A DNA stretch of 64,000 bases from Novipirellula herctigrandis (GCA_007859835.1 SJPJ01000001.1:6086024-6150023); one strand, 5' to 3'; shown: positions 26,288 to 35,764, counted from the stretch's first letter. The notes: generated by a model from the letters alone, not told the origin. Program-made: numbers and translations.

Positions 26288-27198
26288 GTGGTCACCTCCG
26301 CGACGGGGCGGTGCGCGCGATCATCACACACCGCCACAAAGATATCCTCCAGCGACGCTTGCGAGGCGGAAAGGTTCGTCACGCCGCTATCGCTGCCGTA
26401 GCCGCTTTTCCAATTCACGGGCAAATTTTGAACCACCCAGCGCATCTGGCGACCGTTCCGCGATTCGGTCAATACCTTTCCCGGTGGCAACACTGCGACT
26501 GCACAACTGTCGTCCATCGTCGCCGTGACGATCCAAGTTGATGACTTGAGCTTTTCAAGAGGTTGGACCATTTTCAGATGGCCATGATGAATGATCCCAA
26601 TCCAATCAGCGACTCGTTCGACTTCACTGATCTGGTGACTGCTAAGCAAAACCGTTCGTCCTAACGCCGCCCGGTCGACCATCGATTCCAAAAATTGTCG
26701 ACGGACCATTGGATCAAGTCCGCTAGTCGGTTCATCTAAAATCAACAATTGGGGGTCATGTGCCGTCGCCAATGCTAACGCGACCTTGGCACGTTGACCT
26801 TTACTTAGATTCTTCAATCGCACACCGTTGGGTACGTCAAAGTCTGCAATCAGTTGATGGTAGCGGTCCAAGAAACCTTCCTGGTAGAACGCGGAGGTGA
26901 ACCAGCCGATCTCTTCGGGAAGCATCCATTCATAAAGTGCCGGTGCATCGGAGACGTAACCGATGGATTGGCGGATGTCTAACCCTGCCTTTTCACACGG
27001 CTTTCCCAACACCGTCGCGTTTCCTGAATCAGGATTTAAAAAACCGGTTAAGATGCGAATCATCGTCGTTTTGCCCGCACCATTTTCACCCAGCAGGGCA
27101 AAAACGACTCCTGGTGGGATATCGATCGACACATCTTCGAGTGCGATGGTGTGACCAAAGCGTTTGTAAACGCGATCAAGAGAAATCACCGGTTGCAT
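26284..27198 (-). CDS. ABC transporter ATP-binding protein
   Basis: The 304-residue ATPase has the Walker A motif GENGAGKTT, the signature LSKGQRAKVALA (LSKGQ rather than LSGGQ, common in ABC-2 exporters), Walker B LLILDEPTSGLDP, and the H-loop LLSSHQISE. It powers the membrane protein coded downstream, with which it overlaps by 4 bp. The GntR gene lies 25 bp upstream. It is close in type to YtrB-like and CcmA-like ATPases. Confidence 0.93.
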   Translation of the reverse strand: MQPVISLDRVYKRFGHTIALEDVSIDIPPGVVFALLGENGAGKTTMIRILTGFLNPDSGNATVLGKPCEKAGLDIRQSIGYVSDAPALYEWMLPEEIGWFTSAFYQEGFLDRYHQLIADFDVPNGVRLKNLSKGQRAKVALALATAHDPQLLILDEPTSGLDPMVRRQFLESMVDRAALGRTVLLSSHQISEVERVADWIGIIHHGHLKMVQPLEKLKSSTWIVTATMDDSCAVAVLPPGKVLTESRNGRQMRWVVQNLPVNWKSGYGSDSGVTNLSASQASLEDIFVAVCDDRAHRPVAEVTT

Positions 27199-27223
27199 GG
27201 CCGTTGTCCTGATTCAAGAGAAG

Positions 27224-27631
27224 TTACTTTGTTGATCCGTTGGGGCCAGCCAATTCGGCTTGCCGCCTGAGTTCCGCTTCAAACAGTTCGCGGAGATCCT
27301 CGGGGGTCATTCCGCCCGATAAAGCATCGACGAGTACCCGCCGAACGGCGTCGCCAACAAGCGAGTTACGCGCCTTGGTGCACCGCGAGACCGAATCGCG
27401 GCGGACAATCATGCCGCGGCCGCGGAGCGGCTCGAGAACAAGATCGGTTTGCAGTTGTTGATAGGCACGGGCGATCGTATTGGGATTGATCGCTAATTCG
27501 CTTGCTAATTGCCGGACACTCGGCACCATTTGGCCGCCGACCAAAACACCATCCGCGACCGCCAATTTGACCTGACGAACGATTTGTTCGTAGATCGGGA
27601 CGTCGCCGCCAGGTTCGATGGAAAAGAACAT
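27224..27631 (-). CDS. GntR-family regulator, YtrA subfamily
   Basis: The 135-residue protein has an N-terminal winged helix (PIYEQIVRQVKLAVADG...VPSVRQLASELAINPNTIARAYQQL, about residues 12-75) and only a short helical C-terminus of about 60 residues. This is the YtrA subfamily layout, whose members sit at the head of ABC-transporter operons and repress them. It is the first gene of the unit that continues with the ATPase and permease. An inverted repeat lies 30 bp upstream of its start and is a good autoregulatory operator. Confidence 0.92.
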   Translation of the reverse strand: MFFSIEPGGDVPIYEQIVRQVKLAVADGVLVGGQMVPSVRQLASELAINPNTIARAYQQLQTDLVLEPLRGRGMIVRRDSVSRCTKARNSLVGDAVRRVLVDALSGGMTPEDLRELFEAELRRQAELAGPNGSTK

Positions 27632-27660
27632 TCATCACCTCACTCTTCCCGACTCGGGTC

Positions 27661-27682
27661 GTGTACTGGTGTCATGGTACAC
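27661..27682. promoter_or_regulatory. candidate GntR/YtrA operator
   Basis: GTGTAC and GTACAC form a perfect inverted repeat separated by 10 bp, 30-51 bp upstream of the GntR start. YtrA of Bacillus is reported to bind half sites of the type GTGTA/TACAC with about 13 bp between; here the gap between such half sites is 12 bp. The location and sequence fit an autoregulatory operator. Confidence 0.65.
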
Positions 27683-27746
27683 GGGTTCGGGTTGCAAGGC
27701 AAGTGGTCTTTTCAGTGATCTGCGATCGAGCGTCTTGCCGAAGGGG

Positions 27747-29942
27747 CTACTTTTCGAGTGGCGGTTGGCCAGCAATGCGGATGTCATCGAGCACGTATTG
27801 GTAGGTCTTTTCCCAATCGACATACCCAACCCGATTGGTCCACAGCGGTTTGTGATGATGCTCAGCGGCTAGATCAGCGTAAGCCTTGAAGTGCTCGGCA
27901 GCGTCCGTCAAATGGGCAATCGCTTTCTGCTGAGCGTCGGGGGCTTTCGATTTGCGAAATAGAGCCACTTCCGTTGCCCCACGAATTTTATCCGCGTAGT
28001 ACAAACCGAGATGGCAGATGATTTGAATGTCTACCAAAGTGCGAGCCCGTTCGCGGTTTTCGCCACTGTCGGGGATGTCCCTCAGGCTCTTTTGGGCATC
28101 GCGGACGTACTTGTCAAGCTGGTCGGCGACTTGCATCGGCGTCCGCGTTTGATCCGAAATATCTTTTCCGGCAACAAAGTCCGGAATCGATTGATTACCG
28201 CTGTTGGGATGTGGCGGAAGGCTGATGAAACGATTGACATCATGAAAACCGGTTTTGTTCTGTGCGTAACTTGCGGTGCTCTGGCACGCTTCGATGTACC
28301 ACTGGAAATCAAGCGAACCCCAGTGGAATCCGGTCGTCGTTGGATAGATCATCGAGGCATTCTGCCATGCATCGAGTAAACCGGACGCATTCAATAGGTC
28401 TAGTCCAAACCGATCGGCGACCAGCCCGACGAGGTGTTCACGTTCTAGATCCGGGTCAAAACCGAGTCGTCCCCAAAGCATCCACTGCATCCAATGCTTG
28501 TCGATCTCCAACTGGCGAGGTTCGTCCGCATCGCGTTGAAGGAACTCGCGTCCCCAAATCCATTGGTCGCTGCCGTAGTAATATCCACGCGACACATCGT
28601 AGGGGATGTTTTTAATGAACTCACGAACAAAATTGGGGGCTCCCCAACGGAAATAGTAAATGTCATCGTTACGAAGAGTCCAAATCGTTTCCAGGTCGCC
28701 GAGGTCTTTGACAAAAGCATGGTGAGAATACTGCTTCGTGGCGCTGTAGACATGTGCCTTGGCGTACTTGAAACTAAAGATGAAGTCGACATTCGGTTGA
28801 TCGGTTAGCGGTTTGAAGGTTCGCGAAATATCATTCGCTTTGGCCATGTGTTGCCGATGGATGAAGGTGATTTTTCGATTCGGATCAACCTTGGCAGCAT
28901 CAAGGACACCTTGGCCGTAAGTGGCCATTGCCCAATCCTCTTTGGCTTGGAAATCCATGCCATTCATATTCTCGCCTGTCGTTAGCCCGACGCCAGCCAA
29001 GTCGGGATAAGTCAAAAACATCTGCTTAACGCTTTGTCGAAAGTAGTCTTTGGTGGTTTCGTTTTTGGGGTCATCGTTGATGCCATAATGGTCGTCCGCG
29101 CCGTAAGTGAAAATGTTCCATGTGACAACAAAAAATTTGACGTTGCGAGATTTCCCATACGCCATGACTCGTTTCCAAAAGTCGATTTTCTCGTTGATCG
29201 TCATTGTGTTGATGACTTCGACGTCCGCGAGAATCTTTTCCGTGACAAAGCCACGACCGCTTAGTGAATAGTGTTCGTCCCACGGACCCTTCGATCGCCA
29301 TACTTCATCGAGTGCAACATCTGGGTACTCGGGAACTTTTACCATGGATGGGAATGGATGAAGATTCCAAAGCGAGACAAAGTTGTAGCGATAATGAGCG
29401 AGCGTATCGATGTACTCTTTCCAGAACTCGAAATTCCACATTTCGGGGATGTTGTTCTGAGCGGCGTCGCAAACATCGGTGTAGCTAGGGCTGCGGACAT
29501 CAAGTGGGATGTTGAACTTGGTGCCTCGCATTGCCATATATGGATTATGAATCCCGTCGACAATTTTCTCGGGGCCACGCGTGCGAGCCACCTCTGCGAT
29601 TTCCAGTCCCCCGTAAAGCAGACCGGCGGCATCAATGGCCCTGATCTCGACTTGTTTCGCTTCCTCGATCGTGGTCGTTTGAATGCGAAAACCTTCAGGT
29701 TCGATCGCGTGCTCATTCGAATCGAGAACAAACCGAATTCGCCAATTGCCTTGGATACTCTCTTGGTTGGGCGAATCACTGGCAAACGCGTTTCGCACCG
29801 CATCGGCGGCAAAGTCAGTTTGACTACTTGGGTGCGAGATCTCAATTTCCACCGCTGCAAGAGGTCTGACCAAGAATATCGCCTGGAATGCCACGGCAAA
29901 AAAGAACAAGTTGAAAATTGTTGACAATCGCTCGGGTTTCAT
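27747..29942 (-). CDS. secreted glycoside-hydrolase-like protein (GH67/GH20-like architecture)
   Basis: The ATG at 29942 gives 731 residues with a signal peptide (LSTIFNLFFFAVAFQAIFLV). An N-terminal alpha-beta domain ends in IDAAGLLYGGLEIAEVAR, the pattern seen before the catalytic barrel of alpha-glucuronidases (GH67) and hexosaminidases (GH20). Next comes a probable TIM barrel (YIDTLAHYRYNFVSLWNLH, NVKFFVVTWNIFTYGAD, LAGVGLTTGENMNG), then a helical C-terminus. Catalytic residues cannot be assigned with confidence. It should act on an external polysaccharide, possibly one bearing uronic acid, in line with the marine-polymer diet of this group (inference). Confidence 0.65.
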   Translation of the reverse strand: MKPERLSTIFNLFFFAVAFQAIFLVRPLAAVEIEISHPSSQTDFAADAVRNAFASDSPNQESIQGNWRIRFVLDSNEHAIEPEGFRIQTTTIEEAKQVEIRAIDAAGLLYGGLEIAEVARTRGPEKIVDGIHNPYMAMRGTKFNIPLDVRSPSYTDVCDAAQNNIPEMWNFEFWKEYIDTLAHYRYNFVSLWNLHPFPSMVKVPEYPDVALDEVWRSKGPWDEHYSLSGRGFVTEKILADVEVINTMTINEKIDFWKRVMAYGKSRNVKFFVVTWNIFTYGADDHYGINDDPKNETTKDYFRQSVKQMFLTYPDLAGVGLTTGENMNGMDFQAKEDWAMATYGQGVLDAAKVDPNRKITFIHRQHMAKANDISRTFKPLTDQPNVDFIFSFKYAKAHVYSATKQYSHHAFVKDLGDLETIWTLRNDDIYYFRWGAPNFVREFIKNIPYDVSRGYYYGSDQWIWGREFLQRDADEPRQLEIDKHWMQWMLWGRLGFDPDLEREHLVGLVADRFGLDLLNASGLLDAWQNASMIYPTTTGFHWGSLDFQWYIEACQSTASYAQNKTGFHDVNRFISLPPHPNSGNQSIPDFVAGKDISDQTRTPMQVADQLDKYVRDAQKSLRDIPDSGENRERARTLVDIQIICHLGLYYADKIRGATEVALFRKSKAPDAQQKAIAHLTDAAEHFKAYADLAAEHHHKPLWTNRVGYVDWEKTYQYVLDDIRIAGQPPLEK

Positions 29943-30185
29943 TGGAGTGAATCCGTAGTATTTGGGCGGGATCGCTGTGAGGGGGGGCAATGCTGCATTT
30001 TACGTCGATCTTTTCATGTCGATCGCAGCTAGCGTTATCGGGCGTAACCAGCATACAATCTAAACTCACGCCGGTGTTACCGCTCCGCGGTTGTCCTACC
30101 AAATTCGAATGATCGAACCTTTTCTAGTGTCTTGGTTCGCGATCATTTGCCTCCTGGAAAGAAAAAAGAAAACGGAACGCTTCTG

Positions 30186-31493
30186 ATGATACGCATACCC
30201 TTCCCTAATATCCTTCAGCTCTTGATTGTCCTGGTATCGAGTACTCTGATTGGCAAGATCGCTCTCAGCGACGATTGGCTGCAGTGGCGCGGAGTTGACC
30301 GAGCGAATCACTCGAGCGAAACCGGTCTTTTCGAAACATGGGGTGATGATGGTCCGCCACTAAAATGGATGGCTGAAGGGCTCGGTAGAGGCTACGCCAA
30401 TGTGTCGGTTGAGGGTGATCGCATCTATACGACCGGTGATTTTGACAACAGCCAATCCACTGTGGCGATTGACGCCTTGACGGGGAAAGTGATTTGGAAG
30501 CAAGCGATCACGGACCAGAAGCCCAAACATGGCTTTGAAGGTAGCCGAACGACGCCGACCATTGATGGCGACCGGTTGTACATGGTCAGTAGCGATGGAA
30601 AGGTAGCATGCTTTTCAGCCACAGATGGCGCGGTCGTTTGGCGTCGCGATTTCAAAGACTGGAACGGAAAGATGATGAGCGGTTGGGGATTTAGCGAATC
30701 GCCCTTGGTTGATGGGGACAAAGTCATCTGCACGCCTGGTGGCCCCGAAGGCATGGTGGTCGCACTCGACAAGTCAACGGGCGAAGAAGTATGGGCATGC
30801 AAGATGTCCGATCCTACGCCTTCAAATGACGATGAAACACTAAACGAGGGTGCAGGCTATTCGTCGCCTGTGATTTCCAACGGTGGTGGCGTCAAGCAAT
30901 ACATCCAATTGGTCGGCCGCGGGCTGCTCGGTATTCGGGCGTCCGACGGCAAGCTCCTTTGGCAATACAACCGCGTTGGCAACACGACGGCGAATGTTCC
31001 GACGGCGATCATCGATGGCGACTACGTTTTCACCAGCACGGGCTACAACACTGGCTCGGCGCTACTAAAACTAACCCCGGAGGGTGATGATGGTGTCCAG
31101 GTAACCGAAGTTTATTGGTTAAAGGGGCGAAAGCTTCAAAACAAGCACGGCGGAATTACTTTGGTCGACGGTTATCTCTATTGCGGACACGGCAATGGAA
31201 ACGGCATGCCGATTTGTGTGGAAATGGCGACTGGAGAGATTGCTTGGGGGCCCAAGCGTGCGGAAGGTAAAGGGGAAACGAGTCTAATTCACGCTGACGG
31301 ACACATTCTTTATCGTCGTGAAGATGGGACGATTATCTTAACGAAAGTGAATCCGCAAGAATTCGAAGTCCTAAGCACTTTTGAACCTGCATTCCAAGAA
31401 GCGCAAAGTTGGGCACACCCCGTCATCGCTGGCGGAATGCTCTATCTTCGTGAACAAGATAAATTGATGTGCTACGAGCTTAAGGCTGAGTAG
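30186..31493 (+). CDS. secreted PQQ-like beta-propeller protein
   Basis: The ATG at 30186 gives 435 residues with a signal-anchor or signal peptide (ILQLLIVLVSSTLIGKIALS). The rest is made of repeated propeller blades with the PQQ/BamB-like pattern: ALTGKVIWKQA, SATDGAVVWRRD, DKSTGEEVWACK, RASDGKLLWQYN, EMATGEIAWGPK. Such proteins are very common in planctomycetes, often of unknown function; no PQQ ligand residues can be claimed. The gene is divergent from the glycoside-hydrolase gene across a 243-bp gap. Confidence 0.85.
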   Translation: MIRIPFPNILQLLIVLVSSTLIGKIALSDDWLQWRGVDRANHSSETGLFETWGDDGPPLKWMAEGLGRGYANVSVEGDRIYTTGDFDNSQSTVAIDALTGKVIWKQAITDQKPKHGFEGSRTTPTIDGDRLYMVSSDGKVACFSATDGAVVWRRDFKDWNGKMMSGWGFSESPLVDGDKVICTPGGPEGMVVALDKSTGEEVWACKMSDPTPSNDDETLNEGAGYSSPVISNGGGVKQYIQLVGRGLLGIRASDGKLLWQYNRVGNTTANVPTAIIDGDYVFTSTGYNTGSALLKLTPEGDDGVQVTEVYWLKGRKLQNKHGGITLVDGYLYCGHGNGNGMPICVEMATGEIAWGPKRAEGKGETSLIHADGHILYRREDGTIILTKVNPQEFEVLSTFEPAFQEAQSWAHPVIAGGMLYLREQDKLMCYELKAE

Positions 31494-31500
31494 CTTTTTC

Positions 31501-31560
31501 AGCATTGCACCGCTGGTTCGAGCATTGCACCGCTGGTTCAAGCATTGCACCGCTGGTTCA
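31501..31560. repeat. 20-bp tandem repeat, 3 copies
   Basis: AGCATTGCACCGCTGGTTCA (last base region G in the first copy: TTCG) is repeated at 31501, 31521 and 31541. The array starts 7 bp after the stop of the propeller gene. Each copy contains CCGCTGGT, which can pair with ACCAGCGG just downstream. Confidence 0.95.
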
Positions 31561-31580
31561 AATGACCAGCGGCTTTTCTT
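31550..31580 (+). terminator. terminator hairpin built on the last repeat copy
   Basis: CCGCTGGT (31550-31557) pairs with ACCAGCGG (31565-31572) around a 7-nt loop, followed by CTTTTCTT. It ends 17 bp before the start of the hydrolase gene. Confidence 0.7.
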
Positions 31581-31596
31581 TGGTAAGCATTGGGGT

Positions 31597-32895
31597 ATGC
31601 CTATGGTGTCGCGTCTTTTCTTTTCGCTCTTGTGTCGCACGATAGCGTTGAGCCTTTTTTTCCTGTTCGGCTTTTCTTCGATGCAAGCTCAACCCCCTGC
31701 AACGCCACGTCGCCCTGCGGCGCCGGAAACTTTGGCGCCGGAGGTGCCCAAGCGGTTCATCGAGTTGGTGATTCCAGCGAAGGAAGGGATCGTTCAGTGG
31801 GCGGATGTCGCGGTCTTGGTTTCTCGGTCCATGATGCTCGACCAAGCGACGGTCGAGCGACTTTTGCCGACCGGTCAAATGGATCTTCGCTCGGTGACCA
31901 GTGCCTTCGTCTTGATGGGAATCGATATGGCAATGGGCGATTCGATGTCGATTCGGATGGGCAATGACCTGACTGGCCAACCATCATTACTGCTACGATG
32001 CGATCCGACCGCGTTTGGTGCCGAAACACCGCCGGCACTCGCAAAGCCGGTGGTGTTGGATGTCGACGACGATTGGGAAATTCGCTCGACGAAATTTCCC
32101 CTGGTGGTTTGTTTTCATGGCCTGAAAAGCCACTCATCACGTTTTGACGATTTCCGGCGTTTCCTCAAACAGAATGAATTTGCGACTGCAACGATTGGCT
32201 ATGATGATTCGCAATCGATTGCCGACACGGCCTCGCAAGTTGCTTCGATCGTTGAGCGTCGGTTTGCTCGAGAAGGTCGACCGAAGATGGTTCTCGTCGG
32301 TCACTCGATGGGCGGGTTGGTTGCACGAGAATGGATTGAAAATCCAAAGCTGGTAAGCAAAAACGTGGTTCAACTGATCACCGTAGGATCGCCGCACGGA
32401 GGATCGAATTGGGCTAGCTTACCACCGATGCTCGATTTGTTTTCCGAAGGGCGGCTCGATGCCGAAGATCTTGTCGACGTCCTGCTACATCGGCCATCCG
32501 AAGCAGGGATACGTGATTTGCAGCCCAGTTCGGAGTTTCTAAACGAATTGCGTCGTCGTCCACTCCGTCCAAATGTTCGTTACACAACGATTGTTGGAAC
32601 AGCGAGTACCGTCAGTGCGCCGGAACTTGACGTGCTGCGGCAGACGCTGGTGGACCTTGACAAAGATGGCAGCCTGTTTCGACTGATTCGGCCTCGAATC
32701 GCACCACTTTTGGGTGGTTTTGACGAGCTGGTCGAAGGCAAAGGGGACGGCGTAGTGGCCGTAGAAAATGCGGTCATCCAAGGCGTTGCCGACATCGTAA
32801 AAGTGCCATCCACGCATTTTGAATTCTTTCGGCGCGACGCGGATTCTCGGACACAAGTCGTTTGGGAAGCGATCCTCAATAGGATCGAAAGCTAA
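31597..32895 (+). CDS. secreted alpha/beta hydrolase (lipase-like)
   Basis: From the ATG at 31597 the product has 432 residues with a signal peptide (LFFSLLCRTIALSLFFLFGF). After a Pro-rich linker and a region of about 110 residues comes an alpha/beta hydrolase fold: VVCFHGLKSHSSRFDDFRR (oxyanion region), the nucleophile elbow GHSMGGLVAREW with a catalytic serine, and a probable catalytic His near VPSTHFEFFRR. It resembles PGAP1/lipase-type esterases. The substrate is unknown. Its 3' end overlaps the convergent O-antigen-ligase-like gene by 4 bp. Confidence 0.85.
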   Translation: MPMVSRLFFSLLCRTIALSLFFLFGFSSMQAQPPATPRRPAAPETLAPEVPKRFIELVIPAKEGIVQWADVAVLVSRSMMLDQATVERLLPTGQMDLRSVTSAFVLMGIDMAMGDSMSIRMGNDLTGQPSLLLRCDPTAFGAETPPALAKPVVLDVDDDWEIRSTKFPLVVCFHGLKSHSSRFDDFRRFLKQNEFATATIGYDDSQSIADTASQVASIVERRFAREGRPKMVLVGHSMGGLVAREWIENPKLVSKNVVQLITVGSPHGGSNWASLPPMLDLFSEGRLDAEDLVDVLLHRPSEAGIRDLQPSSEFLNELRRRPLRPNVRYTTIVGTASTVSAPELDVLRQTLVDLDKDGSLFRLIRPRIAPLLGGFDELVEGKGDGVVAVENAVIQGVADIVKVPSTHFEFFRRDADSRTQVVWEAILNRIES

Positions 32896-34292
32896 TTCAC
32901 AACCGTGACCGGAAAACCGGATCCCGCGATCGTGACTGGTGGCTGGATTTCGCGTTTGGTTGCAAACCCTCGTTGATGCAACGTCAACGTCAATCCAGCG
33001 AGAAAGAACAAGAACATGTTTGCCATCGGGATGATCGAGGCATCCTGAAACATCCCGTTGCACAAGTAGGCGACAAAACTGCCAAGCCATAGCAGGCCTC
33101 CGCTACGAATTGCGATACTGTGACGGATGTTCCGAGTTAACTCCCAACCAATCGCACAGATCGACACCACAAAGGCGACGAACATGGAAAGCCCAATGAG
33201 TCCCGTTTCCACCAAGATCGATAAGAAGACGTTGTGCTGCGCGTAGGGTCTCGCTTGATCGAGTGGCATGCCGTAGCTTCGGCTCGTATGGTAGGGTTTC
33301 GCGTAGGTGAAGTAGTGGCCATAGCCGTGACCAGTGATCGGTTTGTCTTTGAACATTTCCCAAGCAACGATCGCTAGCAGCGGACGTAGCTGCACTGATT
33401 TTTCTGCATCGGCTGAGGTGAGGTTTTTATCGCGTTTCATACGCAGGATTTGATCTTTAAGCCCAAGTGCGCCGGCGCCACCAATCACTACCACACTCGC
33501 CAACCCCAATACACGCACCCAGCGGGGCGAGTAAACCCAAACGACGACGCCGATTGCAGCAATTGCTCCCATCCATGCACTGCGCGTCAACGTGCAGTAA
33601 ACGCCTGCCAATATCACAAGGGTAAAGAACAAATACAGCAGTTTCATGCGACGATTGGCGTTGACGATGCCCAGTCCTGAGATGACTAGTCCGATACTCA
33701 TCACGATCGCGTTTCCGGACGGATTCATTAGTGGACCACGACCGCGGCCGAAAAATTCCCAATCGGCTGGGTTGACGATATAGCGAGGAAAAACAAGGTT
33801 GTGCAAACCCGAAACTTCGAAAACGGCGGTGATCGCGAGGTAAAACGCGAGAACGAGTAACAGTCGTTGGACCCAGAGCAAGTCGGTTTTACTAAAATCA
33901 CTTACGCGAGCGACAAAGTACATTCCAATAGGCATTGCGAAACAAAACAACCAATCCGAAATCGGTGAGCGGTTTTGCGGCGCCGGGCCGCTGGTCATTG
34001 CACTGACAAAAAACCAAGCGAGTAATGCGCCGACTAACCAATCAATTCGTGACAAATGTGAAAAATGGAGTTTGCCTTCTCTCCATCGAATCGCAACCAT
34101 AGCGAACATGCCGACAAAGAATACTCGGTCGAGACTGATTTGAATCGGCCCTTCGATTGAATAGAAGGCTTGACCGAAAACGGTTCCCGTTAATAGAACC
34201 AGTGCTGCGATGACGGGCGTGCGGCCGGCTTGAACCAGTGGGATCATCCACACGATTGCAGCGATAGCAAAAAGTGCGATTAATAGAATCAT
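32892..34292 (-). CDS. O-antigen ligase/polymerase-like membrane protein (Wzy_C)
   Basis: The ATG at 34292 gives 466 residues with about 12 membrane helices. The large periplasmic loop has the Wzy_C pattern: EMFKDKPITGHGYGHYFTYA...YAQHNVFLSILVETGLIG. Such proteins join or polymerise glycans on lipid carriers at the outer face of the inner membrane. An acyltransferase gene ends 13 bp upstream on the same strand, so the two probably work on the same envelope glycan. No glycosyltransferase genes are nearby. Confidence 0.88.
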   Translation of the reverse strand: MILLIALFAIAAIVWMIPLVQAGRTPVIAALVLLTGTVFGQAFYSIEGPIQISLDRVFFVGMFAMVAIRWREGKLHFSHLSRIDWLVGALLAWFFVSAMTSGPAPQNRSPISDWLFCFAMPIGMYFVARVSDFSKTDLLWVQRLLLVLAFYLAITAVFEVSGLHNLVFPRYIVNPADWEFFGRGRGPLMNPSGNAIVMSIGLVISGLGIVNANRRMKLLYLFFTLVILAGVYCTLTRSAWMGAIAAIGVVVWVYSPRWVRVLGLASVVVIGGAGALGLKDQILRMKRDKNLTSADAEKSVQLRPLLAIVAWEMFKDKPITGHGYGHYFTYAKPYHTSRSYGMPLDQARPYAQHNVFLSILVETGLIGLSMFVAFVVSICAIGWELTRNIRHSIAIRSGGLLWLGSFVAYLCNGMFQDASIIPMANMFLFFLAGLTLTLHQRGFATKREIQPPVTIAGSGFPVTVVN

Positions 34293-34305
34293 GGATCGTG
34301 TTCCT

Positions 34306-35445
34306 TCAGCGGGTTGCCGCAGACGACAAGGGAGGATGGTTGTGAGACACATCCGTGGTGTTGCCGAGTTTCATCGCCGACCCAGGCGTACGGCCGCCTG
34401 TGATCCAAGCAAAGATCGACGGTAATGAACGGCTTGCTTGATTGGCTACGGAATAACACCCAACGACGATAATGGGCGAAAGTGTCCAGAACCAAACCGA
34501 TTCGTCGAGGCCCAACGCCGCGATTCGGTGTGCCACCGCTCGTAGCGGGAACTCGTGAAATAGATAGACAAAGAACGATAGACCCGATAGTTTACACAAC
34601 GATTCACGCCGTAATCGCCAAGCCGCCGCCCACATCGCCATGCACCCCGCCAGGATTGAGAATTTGTGAATCAGTAGACTCGGCACGCTATAGTTCGTGG
34701 CGTACCAAGAGTTGAAGTCCGGCTGAAGGACGATGCGTGCAGCAACAAGGTCAAACCAAACGATCACCAAGCCGTATGCAGCCAATGTGTTGGCATTGCC
34801 AAGTCGCTCAAGCAGATCGCTGCGGTTGACAGCAGCACACCCAAGGGCAAAGAAAAATAACGTTTCGGTGCTGAGCAGGTACCATCCACCGAGGATCGGA
34901 AACGGTTGGTAGTGGCTTACCCATAATGCGGCCAATAGTGTTAATGAAATGCCCGGCGCTTTGTTGATGACCAGCCGAATCATCGGAGCAATGGCAACCA
35001 GCACCATTAAGTCGCGCAGGAACCACATTTGTTCCGCAGGAGGATGGAGTAGCCATGTCGCAATGAGTTCAGCGAAATTCAGTGAAACCGGATCACCTTC
35101 GATACGCCGCACCGCGATCCAGCTGAGCATCGCAATCGCGCCGATTACCAAGTAGGGAACACCAACGCTACGTGCGCGTTGGCGTATCTTTTTCCAATAA
35201 CAACGGACGGAACCGTCATCGCTTCGGAAATAAAACAGCCCAGCTGCAAATGCAAAAAGCGGAACGGCCACGCGAGCGACGCCGCCAAGCAGGAACGCCT
35301 GGAAAATTTCGTTCCAAGAAGCGTCCTCAATCACAGCCGAAATAGGGGATGCCGATTGATAGTGGATCGCCACCACAAAGACCGTTGCCAATACTGCAAC
35401 GACTTGAAAGGTCTGTTTCGCTTCGACGGAAAGGTCCGTGCGCAA
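34306..35445 (-). CDS. acyltransferase 3 family membrane protein
   Basis: The 379-residue protein has about 10 membrane helices and the acyltransferase-3 pattern. VVAIHYQS carries the conserved His after the first helix, and QMWFLRDLMVLVAIAP is the typical WFL motif. These enzymes O-acylate envelope polysaccharides. The start is a TTG at 35445; no in-frame ATG lies near the first helix. It is the probable first gene of a pair with the O-antigen-ligase-like gene. Confidence 0.85.
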   Translation of the reverse strand: MRTDLSVEAKQTFQVVAVLATVFVVAIHYQSASPISAVIEDASWNEIFQAFLLGGVARVAVPLFAFAAGLFYFRSDDGSVRCYWKKIRQRARSVGVPYLVIGAIAMLSWIAVRRIEGDPVSLNFAELIATWLLHPPAEQMWFLRDLMVLVAIAPMIRLVINKAPGISLTLLAALWVSHYQPFPILGGWYLLSTETLFFFALGCAAVNRSDLLERLGNANTLAAYGLVIVWFDLVAARIVLQPDFNSWYATNYSVPSLLIHKFSILAGCMAMWAAAWRLRRESLCKLSGLSFFVYLFHEFPLRAVAHRIAALGLDESVWFWTLSPIIVVGCYSVANQASRSLPSIFAWITGGRTPGSAMKLGNTTDVSHNHPPLSSAATR

Positions 35446-35599
35446 TGGTTTAGTTCCGCTTGTGACGGTTGTAGGGTTTCAAGGAGGGGTTAGGCGTCGG
35501 GTGTCCGATCCCAATGGGCGGATCTCGGGCCTGTTCCTGCTGAAATATAGTTCACGTTTGCGGGGCGAAACGGGATGTCGCACTAGAAAGTCGATGGCA

Positions 35600-35684
35600 T
35601 GCGAAATGCCTTGAATGCTTGAATGCTTGATGCTTGAATGCTTGATGCGAAATGCTTGATGCGAAATGCTTGATGCGAAATGCT
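35600..35684. repeat. compound tandem repeat of 7-, 8- and 14-bp units
   Basis: The segment mixes TGCTTGA and TGCTTGAA units, then three copies (the last partial) of GCGAAATGCTTGAT at 35647, 35661 and 35675. It lies between the Rieske gene and the acyltransferase gene, within a 319-bp gap (35446-35764) that otherwise shows no feature. Confidence 0.9.
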
Positions 35685-35764
35685 ATCGACGCGAAAAAGC
35701 CAAGCACCTGCCCGCGGACCTTGTTGCGTCGGGCTTTCTTGCTGGGCGGGGCAAGTTTTGCGAT

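Noticed and set aside
29271..29924. 217-codon plus-strand frame opposite the glycoside-hydrolase-like gene
   Set aside because: It lies wholly inside a larger gene with a signal peptide and shows no domain.
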